NCBI GenBank assembly: GCA_902786355.1
Contig: CADABZ010000005.1
Location: 44,306-108,305 of the forward strand
From: an uncultured Eubacteriales bacterium
GTDB taxonomy: Bacteria; Bacillota; Clostridia; Peptostreptococcales; Anaerovoracaceae
DNA: 64,000 bases
Direction: 5' to 3'
A program made the translations under genes and the position numbers. Position 1 is the stretch's first letter, and every line of letters starts with the position of its first letter. The notes beneath the pieces are model-generated. The model worked only from the letters and a program-made list of their open reading frames with translations, did no database searches and was not told the DNA's origin. Positions 37,273 through 44,735 of the stretch are shown one piece after another.

Positions 37273-38499
37273 TTAGCCGAAGTTAGTATCAAGCAGGTTG
37301 ATACCGTCGATCTGGAGATCGAAGTATGGAGCTGATCTGTACTCGGATTCATGGAAGTATCCGTCAGAGATAACCTCTGTCTCGTGCTCGTAAGCCTCAT
37401 CAGCCTCAACGTCTGCCTTGTAGGAATCAAGATTCTTGCCGTCTACAGTGAATGTGCTTGTATCGAATACGTGGATGGAGCCGTCCTTGAGTCCAGCCTC
37501 AACCTCTTCGAGCTTAGCAGCAGTTCCTTCAGCTGCAACGTCTTCATTGAGCTCAGTGAGTTCTACAGAACCTGTCTCCAGATTTCCTGTCCAGTCACTG
37601 CCCATTGTCTCGCCATTCTGAACTGCCTGGATAGCATATTCATAGAATGGTGACCAGTTGATTCTTGATGAAATGATGTAAGTGTTAGGAGCAGCGCTCT
37701 TTGTGGATCCGTTGTAGGATACGTCAGGTACGCCTGCTTCTTCACAAGCTGTAGGAGCTCCCATTGAGTCAGCGTGCTGGCTGATAAGTACGCAGCCGCC
37801 CTGGATCAGCTTGTTAGCAGCTTCCTTCTCAGCAGTCTCATCATACCATGAACCTGTGAATGTTACGTCCATAGTTACGCTTGGGCATACGCTCTTAGCT
37901 CCGAGATAGAATGATGTGTATCCTGATACTACCTCAGCATAAGTGAATGCGCCTGCATAACCCATCTTAGCCTGTTCAGCTGTGATGTCGCCCTTCTCGA
38001 TCATCTCATTGAGCTTCATTCCTGCAGCTACACCTGCAAGGTAACGGCCTTCATAGATCGATGCGAAAGCATTGTGGAAGTTGTCCTGCTTTGCAACAAG
38101 GGCATTGTCGCCTGTACAGCTTACGAACTGTACATCAGGATTGTCCTTAGCTGCCTGGAGCATGAAGCCTGCATGGCCGAACGAGTCTGAGATGATAAGC
38201 TTACAGCCAGCATCTACCATCTCGCCTGCAGCATCGTAGCACTCCTGACCTTCAGGAACATTCTTCTTGATGACAGGTTCAACTCCCATCTTCTTGCAGG
38301 ATTCTTCGAATGATGCAAGGAAGTTGTTGTCATAAGTGGAGTTCTCATCGTGGAGGCAGATCAGACCGACCTTCATTGCAGCATCTCCGCTGTCGCCGCT
38401 GTCGCCGCTGTCTCCGCTGTTTCCGCCGCCGCATGCTGCCAGCATTGGCATCATTACCATGGCGAGGCACATCATTAGAGCAATTAATTTCTTCTTCAT
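37273..38499 (-). CDS. BMP family substrate-binding lipoprotein
   Basis: The secreted, lipid-anchored binding protein of the importer. Residues 1-23 are a lipoprotein signal with lipobox MLAAC (C23). A linker of repeated SGD triplets (near residues 28-40) follows, then the BMP/Med domain (MKVGLICLHDENSTYDNNF, ISDSFGHAG, ARASIYEGRYLAG-type FASIYEGRYLAG, SQHADSMG, SYNGSTKSAAPNT). Length is 408 residues. Relatives bind purine nucleosides or bases; with ade and the xanthine dehydrogenases next door, a purine ligand is likely. It has its own promoter and motif copy 3. Confidence 0.9.
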   Translation of the reverse strand: MKKKLIALMMCLAMVMMPMLAACGGGNSGDSGDSGDSGDAAMKVGLICLHDENSTYDNNFLASFEESCKKMGVEPVIKKNVPEGQECYDAAGEMVDAGCKLIISDSFGHAGFMLQAAKDNPDVQFVSCTGDNALVAKQDNFHNAFASIYEGRYLAGVAAGMKLNEMIEKGDITAEQAKMGYAGAFTYAEVVSGYTSFYLGAKSVCPSVTMDVTFTGSWYDETAEKEAANKLIQGGCVLISQHADSMGAPTACEEAGVPDVSYNGSTKSAAPNTYIISSRINWSPFYEYAIQAVQNGETMGSDWTGNLETGSVELTELNEDVAAEGTAAKLEEVEAGLKDGSIHVFDTSTFTVDGKNLDSYKADVEADEAYEHETEVISDGYFHESEYRSAPYFDLQIDGINLLDTNFG

Positions 38500-38592
38500 A
38501 AAATCATCCTCCCTGTGTAAATACAGAAGCTCGTTTCTGCTGAAGGTTAGATTACCCCTAGCCTATCAGCAGATACAATAAATGATAGTTTA

Positions 38593-38621
38593 ATTTTACC
38601 CTTTAATTTCTCATATGACAA
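38593..38621 (-). promoter_or_regulatory. Sigma-A promoter of the bmp ABC operon
   Basis: On the minus strand TTGTCA (38621-38616) and TAAAAT (38598-38593) are separated by 17 bases, about 95 bases before the bmp ATG. Motif copy 3 lies 26 bases upstream of the -35 box. Confidence 0.7.
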
Positions 38622-38639
38622 TATGTAAACGGCAAAAAT

Positions 38640-38658
38640 ATAATATGATTTTAGGTTT
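38640..38658 (-). promoter_or_regulatory. Putative operator, shared purine-regulon motif, copy 3
   Basis: The plus strand reads ATAATATGATTTTAGGTTT. The right half ATTTTAGGTTT is identical to copy 1; the left half keeps four of six palindrome bases. It is in the bmp/mocA divergent region and could affect both. Confidence 0.5.
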
Positions 38659-38741
38659 ACCAGCTGGCAACTGATTGACCGCAGAAGAACGCACCTGTAA
38701 AATATTATCAGTTATTGCTTCAAAACCTCAGAGAAACAGCA

Positions 38742-39308
38742 ATGGATCTGGCAATTATACTTCAGGCGGCCGGCTTCAGCAGCCGGTACGGCAGCAACAA
38801 GCTTTTGCATATAATGGACGACGGGCAGCCTATGGTCTGCCGTATACTTGATATTGCAGCAAAGCAGAAGGCCTGCCGCAGGATCCTTGTTACTCAGTAT
38901 GACGAGGTCGCCGCTCTGGCGTCCGGTTACGATGTAGTGATGAACGATCATCCCGAGCTTGGCATATCTCATTCCATGCAGCTTGGCATCGAAGCCGCCG
39001 GAGATGCTGACGCCTACATGTTCTGTGTATGTGATCAGCCATGGCTCACAGCGGGATCCCTCGAAAGACTTATAGAAGCATTTGAATCAGGCGGATACGG
39101 CATAGTATCTCTGTCGTGGAAAGGCCGGATGTCCAACCCCAAGATCTTCTCAGCGCGATACAGAGATGAGCTTATGAGACTTACAGGAGATACCGGGGGC
39201 AGACAGATAATAGCGGCACATTCTGATGATCTGCTTCTGGTTGAGGCAGGAAGCGAGAGAGAAACAACGGATATAGATACTAATGAAACTCTGGAATTAC
39301 AAAGGTGA
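38742..39308 (+). CDS. mocA: MocA-type molybdenum cofactor cytidylyltransferase
   Basis: An NTP-transferase that converts the molybdenum cofactor to the CMP dinucleotide form used by xanthine-dehydrogenase-type enzymes. Motifs: LAIILQAAGFSSRYGSNKLL (nucleotide binding) and CVCDQPWLT (catalytic DQP). The ATG at 38742 starts the conserved domain (189 residues); an upstream TTG at 38715 is less likely, and the ribosome site (GAGAAAC) is weak. It corresponds to YgfJ in E. coli and overlaps yqeC by 26 bases. Both run opposite to the hydroxylase operon they serve. Confidence 0.88.
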   Translation: MDLAIILQAAGFSSRYGSNKLLHIMDDGQPMVCRILDIAAKQKACRRILVTQYDEVAALASGYDVVMNDHPELGISHSMQLGIEAAGDADAYMFCVCDQPWLTAGSLERLIEAFESGGYGIVSLSWKGRMSNPKIFSARYRDELMRLTGDTGGRQIIAAHSDDLLLVEAGSERETTDIDTNETLELQR

Positions 39309-40071
39309 ACAAGACAGCATAACCGAAGCTCTGCAGCTTAGCATCCCGGGCCACGCCCTGATAGCTCTGACCGGGGCTGGCGGGAAGACATCCCTGATGA
39401 CAGCCTGGGCCCGTGAACTTTCAGATTCCGGGAAGAAAACTGTCATCACCACAACCACTAACCTGCACCACCCTGATCATTTCAGAAATGATCCGGCAGA
39501 CCCGTACAGAGGCATACCGGTCATATATCCGGAGGTCTTCCGTGATGGAAGCTCCTTTGATACTGACCGTTTTGCATCGGAGCTTGAAGATATACTGGAT
39601 AAGAACAGCCTCGCCATGGTCGTTTCCTGTGACCCGGAGAAGCCCGGCAAGGTGATGTCGCCGCCGCCGGAAGCAGACGGCGTGATCAGGATGAAGGCCG
39701 ATGCAGTGATCACGGAAGCAGACGGTTCGCGCAGGAAACCATTCAAATGGCCGAAGCCGTGGGAGCCTGCCGTTCCGGAAGAAACAGATATAACAGTATG
39801 CGTCGCAGGACTGAGCGCACTCGGCAGAAAGCTTCAGGATGTTATGTATGCCGCAGAAGAACTTCCGGCTGCATTGCACAGAGAGACGGTTGATGAGCAA
39901 CTTATCGGTGCAGTGCTTGCTTCAGCAGACGGCGGACAGAAAGGTGCCCGCGGCGAATTCCGCGTGTTCCTGAACCAGGCAGATAATGACAGCCTGATGC
40001 AGTCGGCTTTCCGTATAAGGCAGATACTCGGAGTCTGCGGCATCCAGAGTGCCTGGGGTGCGCTGATCTGA
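39283..40071 (+). CDS. yqeC: Selenium-dependent hydroxylase accessory protein YqeC
   Basis: A P-loop protein of the YqeC family, found only with selenium-dependent molybdenum hydroxylases and thought to help make the selenium-modified cofactor. Seen are IALTGAGGKTSLM (Walker A, near residue 30), VITTTTNLHHP, and ITEADGSRRKPFKWP, a family hallmark; 262 residues. It overlaps mocA by 26 bases and ends before a strong bidirectional terminator. With yqeB at 15161 it completes the yqeB-yqeC-mocA accessory set within this window; SelD is not seen. Confidence 0.9.
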   Translation: MKLWNYKGEQDSITEALQLSIPGHALIALTGAGGKTSLMTAWARELSDSGKKTVITTTTNLHHPDHFRNDPADPYRGIPVIYPEVFRDGSSFDTDRFASELEDILDKNSLAMVVSCDPEKPGKVMSPPPEADGVIRMKADAVITEADGSRRKPFKWPKPWEPAVPEETDITVCVAGLSALGRKLQDVMYAAEELPAALHRETVDEQLIGAVLASADGGQKGARGEFRVFLNQADNDSLMQSAFRIRQILGVCGIQSAWGALI

Positions 40072-40115
40072 CAGCGATGCAGTAAAGATGCAGCTTAGGC
40101 ATTGATCAAAGCAAA

Positions 40116-40152
40116 AAGTGCAGCTGGCAGAAATCGTTCTGCAGCTGCACTT
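40116..40152. terminator. Bidirectional terminator between yqeC and the threonine-synthase-like gene
   Basis: A long stem of 16 pairs with one bulge (AAGTGCAGCTG with CAGCTGCACTT as the outer part) and a 4-base loop. T-rich sequence follows on both strands (ATTTTATTTC on plus, TTTTTGC on minus), fitting the convergent genes. Confidence 0.85.
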
Positions 40153-40183
40153 ATTTTATTTCTTATTTTTCCCGGTTTTGAAA

Positions 40184-41407
40184 TCAGATATCGAGGACTT
40201 CACGGAGCTTGTCCATATCAGGTTCGAGTCTGATCGGTTCTCCGGCAGCCTTGATGCCATTTGCAGTGTCCTTGAGTCCGTTGCCGGATATTATGACAGC
40301 TACGCTTGCATCAGCAGGGATCTTTCCTTCTGCACAGAGCTTTGTCAGTCCGGCCATTCCGGTAACGCCTGCAGGCTCTCCAAATACTCCGCATTCTCTT
40401 CCTGTAACTCTCATTGCCTCGAGTATCTCATCATCTGTGACTTCCACAGGAATACCCTTCGACTCAACGATCGCATTGATAGCCTTGTCAGGGTTACGCG
40501 GTACTCCGACAGAGATCGAGTCAGCGATAGTATTCTCTTCCATCGGCTGCCATGGTTCGCCTGTACGTGCCGCAATGTTGATAGGGCATGTATTGACGGA
40601 CTGAACCGAGATGAGCTTTGGCAGTCTGTCAATGAAGCCTGCGCTGTAGAGGTCCTTGAATCCCTTCCAGACTCCCGCGATAGTACATCCGTCACCAGTG
40701 GAGAGAGCTACATAGTCAGGGACCTTCCATCCTAGCTGCTCTGCGATCTCAAGAGCTACTGTCTTCTTTCCTTCCATAAGATAAGGGTTGATAGCAGCAT
40801 TTCTGTTGTACCATCCGTACTCATCTATAGCCTGCTTTGAAAGCTCGAATGTATCCTCGTAGTTGCCTTTTACGGAGATGACCTTGGCTCCGAAGATCAG
40901 GAGCTGTGCGACCTTGCCGATCGGAGCTCTTTCAGGCACGAAGATATATGTCTTGAGTCCTGCTGCAGCAGAGTTTCCTGCAAGAGAGCTTGCAGCATTT
41001 CCTGTTGAAGAGCATGCGATAGTGTCATATCCGGCTTCTATTGCTTTGGCAACGCCCATTGAGCTTGCTCTGTCTTTGAGAGAAGCTGTCGGATTGAGAC
41101 CGTCATCTTTGAGATAAAGCTTGCGGATACCGAGCTTCTCTGCCATGCGAGGCTCCTCATACAGAGGCGACCAGCCTACTCTCAGAGGAGGCTGTTTTGT
41201 ATCTTCCTCAACAGGCAGGAACGGGCGGTAACGCCACATAGTATAGTTGTCACTTGCAGAGATGCTTTCCGGACTGGATACAGATCTTATATAGTCATAG
41301 TCATACACGACATCGAGGATGCCGCCGCATTCACATGTGGTTGCATCAGGAACTGCTTCATATTCCTTCCCGCATTTTATGCATCTGAGGCATTTTACGT
41401 TTTTCAT
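40184..41407 (-). CDS. Threonine synthase-like PLP enzyme with zinc ribbon
   Basis: A fold-type II PLP enzyme of the threonine synthase family. It has an N-terminal zinc ribbon (CLRCIKCGKEYE...CECGG), the PLP lysine in NPTASLKDRASSMG near residue 110, the substrate loop SSTGNAASSLAG, and a glycine-rich STGDGCTIAG phosphate loop; 407 residues. GGAGG eight bases before sets the start at 41407. True threonine synthase is possible, but no homoserine genes are adjacent, and sequences like this can have other lyase functions. It lies 68 bases after a GntR regulator. Confidence 0.82.
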   Translation of the reverse strand: MKNVKCLRCIKCGKEYEAVPDATTCECGGILDVVYDYDYIRSVSSPESISASDNYTMWRYRPFLPVEEDTKQPPLRVGWSPLYEEPRMAEKLGIRKLYLKDDGLNPTASLKDRASSMGVAKAIEAGYDTIACSSTGNAASSLAGNSAAAGLKTYIFVPERAPIGKVAQLLIFGAKVISVKGNYEDTFELSKQAIDEYGWYNRNAAINPYLMEGKKTVALEIAEQLGWKVPDYVALSTGDGCTIAGVWKGFKDLYSAGFIDRLPKLISVQSVNTCPINIAARTGEPWQPMEENTIADSISVGVPRNPDKAINAIVESKGIPVEVTDDEILEAMRVTGRECGVFGEPAGVTGMAGLTKLCAEGKIPADASVAVIISGNGLKDTANGIKAAGEPIRLEPDMDKLREVLDI

Positions 41408-41475
41408 TAGTTGGTCCTCCGGTTTATGCTGTTGTGTTGATCGAACTGTCTGCCGGCAGTCTGCCATATATACTT

Positions 41476-42138
41476 TTACAGCTGTTTACTCAGTACTTCC
41501 GGTGTGTGAAGCCAGTTTTTGCGCATGAAGTCCCTGGCTGCTTCAGGATCGCCCTCTTCAAGAGCTCTGATAATAGCATTGTGCTCGCTTATCAGCTCAT
41601 TCATCCCGCTGACTTTGCTGAAATAGATGTTTTCGATCCTCGCGGCATGACCGCTGAGAGTCTCGCAGAATGATGTCAGAAAATCATTTCCGGCAAGGTC
41701 GATTATGATCTCGTGGAACTCATCGTCGCTTGCGCGGCAGCCTTTTATATCACGCTCCGAATATGCCTTTTTGAATTTCTCATTGGCAGCCTTCAGATCA
41801 CGAATTGTATCTGCTGAGATCTTGTCAAAAGCAAAGTCAACTGCCATCGCGTGTATTTCCGCAAGCATCTTGTATGTCTGAGGAATGTCGATGACATCGA
41901 GCTCGCTGATGCGGCTCTCCTTGCCCGGTCTTACATCGATCAGCTTCTGCTCGGCAAGCATCTGTATCGCTTCTCTTACCGGCGTCCTGCTTACAGAAAA
42001 ATACTGTGATATCTCGCTGTCGAGGATCTTCTCTCCCGGCTGCAGAGTCCCGTCGATGATCCACTCTCTCAGTGCTTCATATATTCTTATCTTGGCGCTT
42101 TTCGGTGCTTCATAGGATGCCTGTTTCGGAATAGGCAT
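41476..42138 (-). CDS. GntR/FadR family transcriptional regulator (FCD domain)
   Basis: N-terminal winged helix IRIYEALREWIIDGTLQPGE then SRTPVREAIQMLAEQKLID (classical GntR), followed by an all-helical FCD effector domain with likely metal ligands (DDEFHEIIIDLAGN, SGHAARIE, EHNAIIRALEEGD); 220 residues. GGAGGTAATCA precedes the ATG. It sits between two PLP enzymes, so it probably controls one or both in response to an amino or organic acid. Confidence 0.88.
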   Translation of the reverse strand: MPIPKQASYEAPKSAKIRIYEALREWIIDGTLQPGEKILDSEISQYFSVSRTPVREAIQMLAEQKLIDVRPGKESRISELDVIDIPQTYKMLAEIHAMAVDFAFDKISADTIRDLKAANEKFKKAYSERDIKGCRASDDEFHEIIIDLAGNDFLTSFCETLSGHAARIENIYFSKVSGMNELISEHNAIIRALEEGDPEAARDFMRKNWLHTPEVLSKQL

Positions 42139-42188
42139 TGATTACCTCCATCGGTCTTAGTACTGGCAAACGTCATTAAAGTATCGGC

Positions 42189-42220
42189 AAGGGAGCCTTC
42201 GCCGAAGCGTCAGCTCCCTT
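42189..42220 (-). other. Stem-loop after the PLP enzyme gene
   Basis: AAGGGAGC and GCTCCCTT form an 8-bp stem, with a smaller inner stem around TTCG. No U run follows, so it may be a weak terminator or an mRNA stabiliser before gntR. Confidence 0.5.
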
Positions 42221-42244
42221 TATAAATGTCAGAAAACTATTATC

Positions 42245-43717
42245 TTAGAGATTCTTGAGAAGGCCTGTTGCTTCGTTGAACTCATTGATCAGCTCATCAA
42301 CCTTAGCTCTCTCTTTTCTGAGTGCTCCCCATGTATTTGCTTCGTCATACCACAGTGCGTTGAGCTCGTCGCTTGTCTTGCCCTGCTGCTCAACCCATGT
42401 GTAGTACTTGAGGTTGTGGATTCTCTTTCTGTCTGTGTATCTCAGCTCGAGCATGTTGTCGGTCTTCTCATCGAGGATGTGCTTGTTGTAGTGGAGCGCA
42501 GCCATTTCATGAGTATATTCGCCCTGCTCGTCCTGCAGTTCCTTGATCCTTGACTGATACATCTCAGCAGAGTCTGTCATTACTGTTGCGAGAACGTCAT
42601 TCTCAGTCAGTTCATAGTACTTAGCCATCTTGATGCAGCAAAGCATGTTAGCGATTCCGGAGATTCCGAAGTATCCGAGGAGATCAACGAGCTGTGGATC
42701 AACGCCCTGCTCCTTGAGGTATTCTCTTCCAACTGGCTCGTTGAAGAGTCTGAGGATGTTCTGGGAATCTTCATCATCGATGTCGATGACCATGTCAGTA
42801 TTCTTGACATTGTGGATCCATGGAACGTGCTTGTCGCCGATTCCCTCGATTCTGTGTGCTCCGAATCCGTTGTCGAGGAGTGTCGGGCACTGGAGAGCTT
42901 CGCCAACAGCGAGCTTAGCATTAGGATAGAGCTCCTTCAGTCTGTCTCCGGATGCCATTGTTCCGGCTGAACCGGATGTGAATGCCATACCTGCGAGTCT
43001 GCCGTTCTCACCCTTGATCTCTTCGAATGCGTCAGCGATAGCATTACCTGTTACATTGTAATGCCACATGTAGTTGCCCATCTGCTCGAACTGGTTGAGG
43101 ATCCATACGTCTTTTCTTGTCTCTCTCAGCTCGTGAGTCTTGTCGAAGATCTCCTTAACGTTGGACTCAGTACCAGGTGTAGCGATAACTTCGCTTGCAA
43201 CGTTCTTGAGCCAGTCAAATCTCTCACGGCTCATGCCCTCAGGGAGGATAGCAACTGAATATACTCCGAGGAGTGCGCTGTCAAAAGCTCCGCCTCTGCA
43301 GTAGTTGCCTGTTGAAGGCCATACTGCTTTGTGATAGCTAGTGTCGAACTGTCCTGTTACGAACTCAGGAATGAGGCATCCGTAGGAAGCTCCTACCTTA
43401 TGGCATCCTGTAGGGAACCATTTTCCGATCATGCAGATGATGCGGCACTTGACGCCTGTCAGTTCCGGTGGAAGTACGATGTAGTTAGGTCCATGGAAGA
43501 GTCCGCCAGACTGCTTCTGTTCATTCTTCCATGTGATACGGAACAGGTTCAGAGGGTTGATGTCCCAGAGACCTACTGTTGTGAGCTTATCGAGGATCTT
43601 CTGAGGAATCTTCTCAGGATGCATCTGCTGCTCGATTGTCGGCAGAATGATGTTCTGCTGTTTAGCGCGCTCGATATTGTTCTTCAATCCTTTTTCATTA
43701 ATAGTGAGATCAAGCAT
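42245..43717 (-). CDS. Unassigned fold-type II PLP-dependent enzyme
   Basis: A 490-residue member of the tryptophan synthase beta/cysteine synthase superfamily. The likely PLP lysine is in GCHKVGASYGC near residue 110, the substrate loop in WPSTGNYCRGGAFDS, and the phosphate loop in TSGSAGTMASGDRLKE. I recognise the fold but not the reaction; it is not YgeX or tryptophan synthase by eye. A frame extends to 43801, but GGAGG six bases before the ATG at 43717 sets the start. Its promoter carries motif copy 4, shared with the purine genes. A role as a lyase for an amino-acid product of purine breakdown is therefore worth considering, as inference. Confidence 0.75.
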   Translation of the reverse strand: MLDLTINEKGLKNNIERAKQQNIILPTIEQQMHPEKIPQKILDKLTTVGLWDINPLNLFRITWKNEQKQSGGLFHGPNYIVLPPELTGVKCRIICMIGKWFPTGCHKVGASYGCLIPEFVTGQFDTSYHKAVWPSTGNYCRGGAFDSALLGVYSVAILPEGMSRERFDWLKNVASEVIATPGTESNVKEIFDKTHELRETRKDVWILNQFEQMGNYMWHYNVTGNAIADAFEEIKGENGRLAGMAFTSGSAGTMASGDRLKELYPNAKLAVGEALQCPTLLDNGFGAHRIEGIGDKHVPWIHNVKNTDMVIDIDDEDSQNILRLFNEPVGREYLKEQGVDPQLVDLLGYFGISGIANMLCCIKMAKYYELTENDVLATVMTDSAEMYQSRIKELQDEQGEYTHEMAALHYNKHILDEKTDNMLELRYTDRKRIHNLKYYTWVEQQGKTSDELNALWYDEANTWGALRKERAKVDELINEFNEATGLLKNL

Positions 43718-43747
43718 TTTGTACCTCCGTAGATTTCTAACAGCTAT

Positions 43748-43753
43748 ATTATA
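43748..43753 (-). promoter_or_regulatory. -10 element of the PLP enzyme gene
   Basis: TATAAT on the minus strand, 30 bases before the ATG. The expected -35 position (GCAATA or TGCAAT) is poor, consistent with a promoter needing an activator. Confidence 0.5.
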
Positions 43754-43796
43754 TAAATTCTTCTGCGATATATTGCATTTCGTATATTTGTATAAT

Positions 43797-43815
43797 ATCA
43801 AACCGTTTTAGCTTT
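43797..43815 (-). promoter_or_regulatory. Putative operator, shared purine-regulon motif, copy 4
   Basis: The plus strand reads ATCAAACCGTTTTAGCTTT. TTTTAG is conserved, GTTT becomes CTTT, and the left half keeps four of six palindrome bases. It lies 27-28 bases upstream of the weak -35, matching copies 1 and 3. Confidence 0.4.
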
Positions 43816-43892
43816 GTCAACGCAACGCCCCCTTTTGCTATGTGTTTTTGTTGTTTTTTTGAGATCAGTCCGGCCGGGCGGGATCCAGCCGT

Positions 43893-44660
43893 TTACTTGA
43901 TCCTGTCAGCGGCGTCTTCACTTTCATCTGCTACATCTGTTACCCGAAGTATCTCTCCGTCCACTGTGAACCTTATGTCCCAGTCAGCGAATGACATTCC
44001 GTACACATGACCAGGCTGCTTGTTGTAAGCGCCTCTCGGATCTCCTTCAAGAGCGCTGATCAGTCCCGCTCTCTTCTCTTCATCTATCTTCTCCAGCAAA
44101 TCATCGGGAAAGTCCACTCTGAGTCTGGTATAGCTGATCGAATCAGTGAAACCGCCCGAAGCTTCCGGATGACTGTCAGAATACGGTATATACGGCTTGA
44201 TATCATAGACAGGTGTGCCGTCCATCATATCTGCTCCGGATACTATCAGAGCAAGGCTTTCAGAAGTTTCCCCGATACCGCTGGTGCTGCTGACAGTCCT
44301 GCCTCCGTGCTCTATCCTGACAAGTCTTACGCATGAGATCGCCAGTGAATTCGGCCTGTAAGGAGAGCGCGTTGCCCACACTCCTTTTCTCATATTTCCT
44401 CCGAGCCACGGGGGCCGTACCGTAGGATGCCAGCGGACAGGGTCCTCCTCCATGTCCAGCCGGCTCTGGCTGAACCCCCATATGAGCCACAGATGTGTAA
44501 AATCTTCTATCCCTCTTAGAGCATCACCGTTTCTGAATGCCGGTTCTATCACGACTGACTGTTCAAGTTCTTCTGCCAGTCCGGGCTGGCGCGGTATGCC
44601 GAATTTTTCATTGTAGTCCGAGTGCACATAGGCAATCGGTCTTATAGTGTATTCATCCAT
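43893..44660 (-). CDS. trmO: tRNA (N6-threonylcarbamoyladenosine37-N6)-methyltransferase TrmO
   Basis: Methylates t6A37 in threonine tRNAs using S-adenosylmethionine through an unusual beta-barrel fold. Motifs: IRPIAYVHSDYNEKFGIPRQ at the start, DFTHLWLIWGF, HPTVRPPWLGGN and RSPYRPNSLAISCVRL, then DGTPVYDIKPYIPYSD. At 256 residues it includes the C-terminal domain (DPRGAYNKQPGHVYG). An ATG at 44690 is within a hairpin, so I take 44660, with AGGGA upstream. It follows aspartate kinase after 75 bases. Confidence 0.9.
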   Translation of the reverse strand: MDEYTIRPIAYVHSDYNEKFGIPRQPGLAEELEQSVVIEPAFRNGDALRGIEDFTHLWLIWGFSQSRLDMEEDPVRWHPTVRPPWLGGNMRKGVWATRSPYRPNSLAISCVRLVRIEHGGRTVSSTSGIGETSESLALIVSGADMMDGTPVYDIKPYIPYSDSHPEASGGFTDSISYTRLRVDFPDDLLEKIDEEKRAGLISALEGDPRGAYNKQPGHVYGMSFADWDIRFTVDGEILRVTDVADESEDAADRIK

Positions 44661-44680
44661 GTACTGTTCCCTGTATATGT

Positions 44681-44720
44681 ACAAGGCCACACCGCAGAGC
44701 TGTCTGCAGCATGGCCTTGT
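44681..44720 (-). other. Stem-loop between lysC and trmO
   Basis: ACAAGGCCA and TGGCCTTGT form a 9-bp outer stem enclosing a small GCAGA/TCTGC stem. There is no U tract. It ends about 20 bases before the trmO start and may stop lysC read-through only partly. Confidence 0.5.
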
Positions 44721-44735
44721 GTCATATCCTTTATC

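Noticed and set aside
38394-38430. Short tandem GC-rich repeat as a microsatellite or CRISPR-like array
   Set aside because: It encodes the SGD-repeat linker behind the lipoprotein cysteine of the BMP protein, a common flexible tether.
40184-43717. YgeX (diaminopropionate ammonia-lyase) among the PLP genes
   Set aside because: Neither PLP protein shows the YgeX sequence pattern; one has a threonine-synthase zinc ribbon and the other lacks recognisable YgeX motifs.
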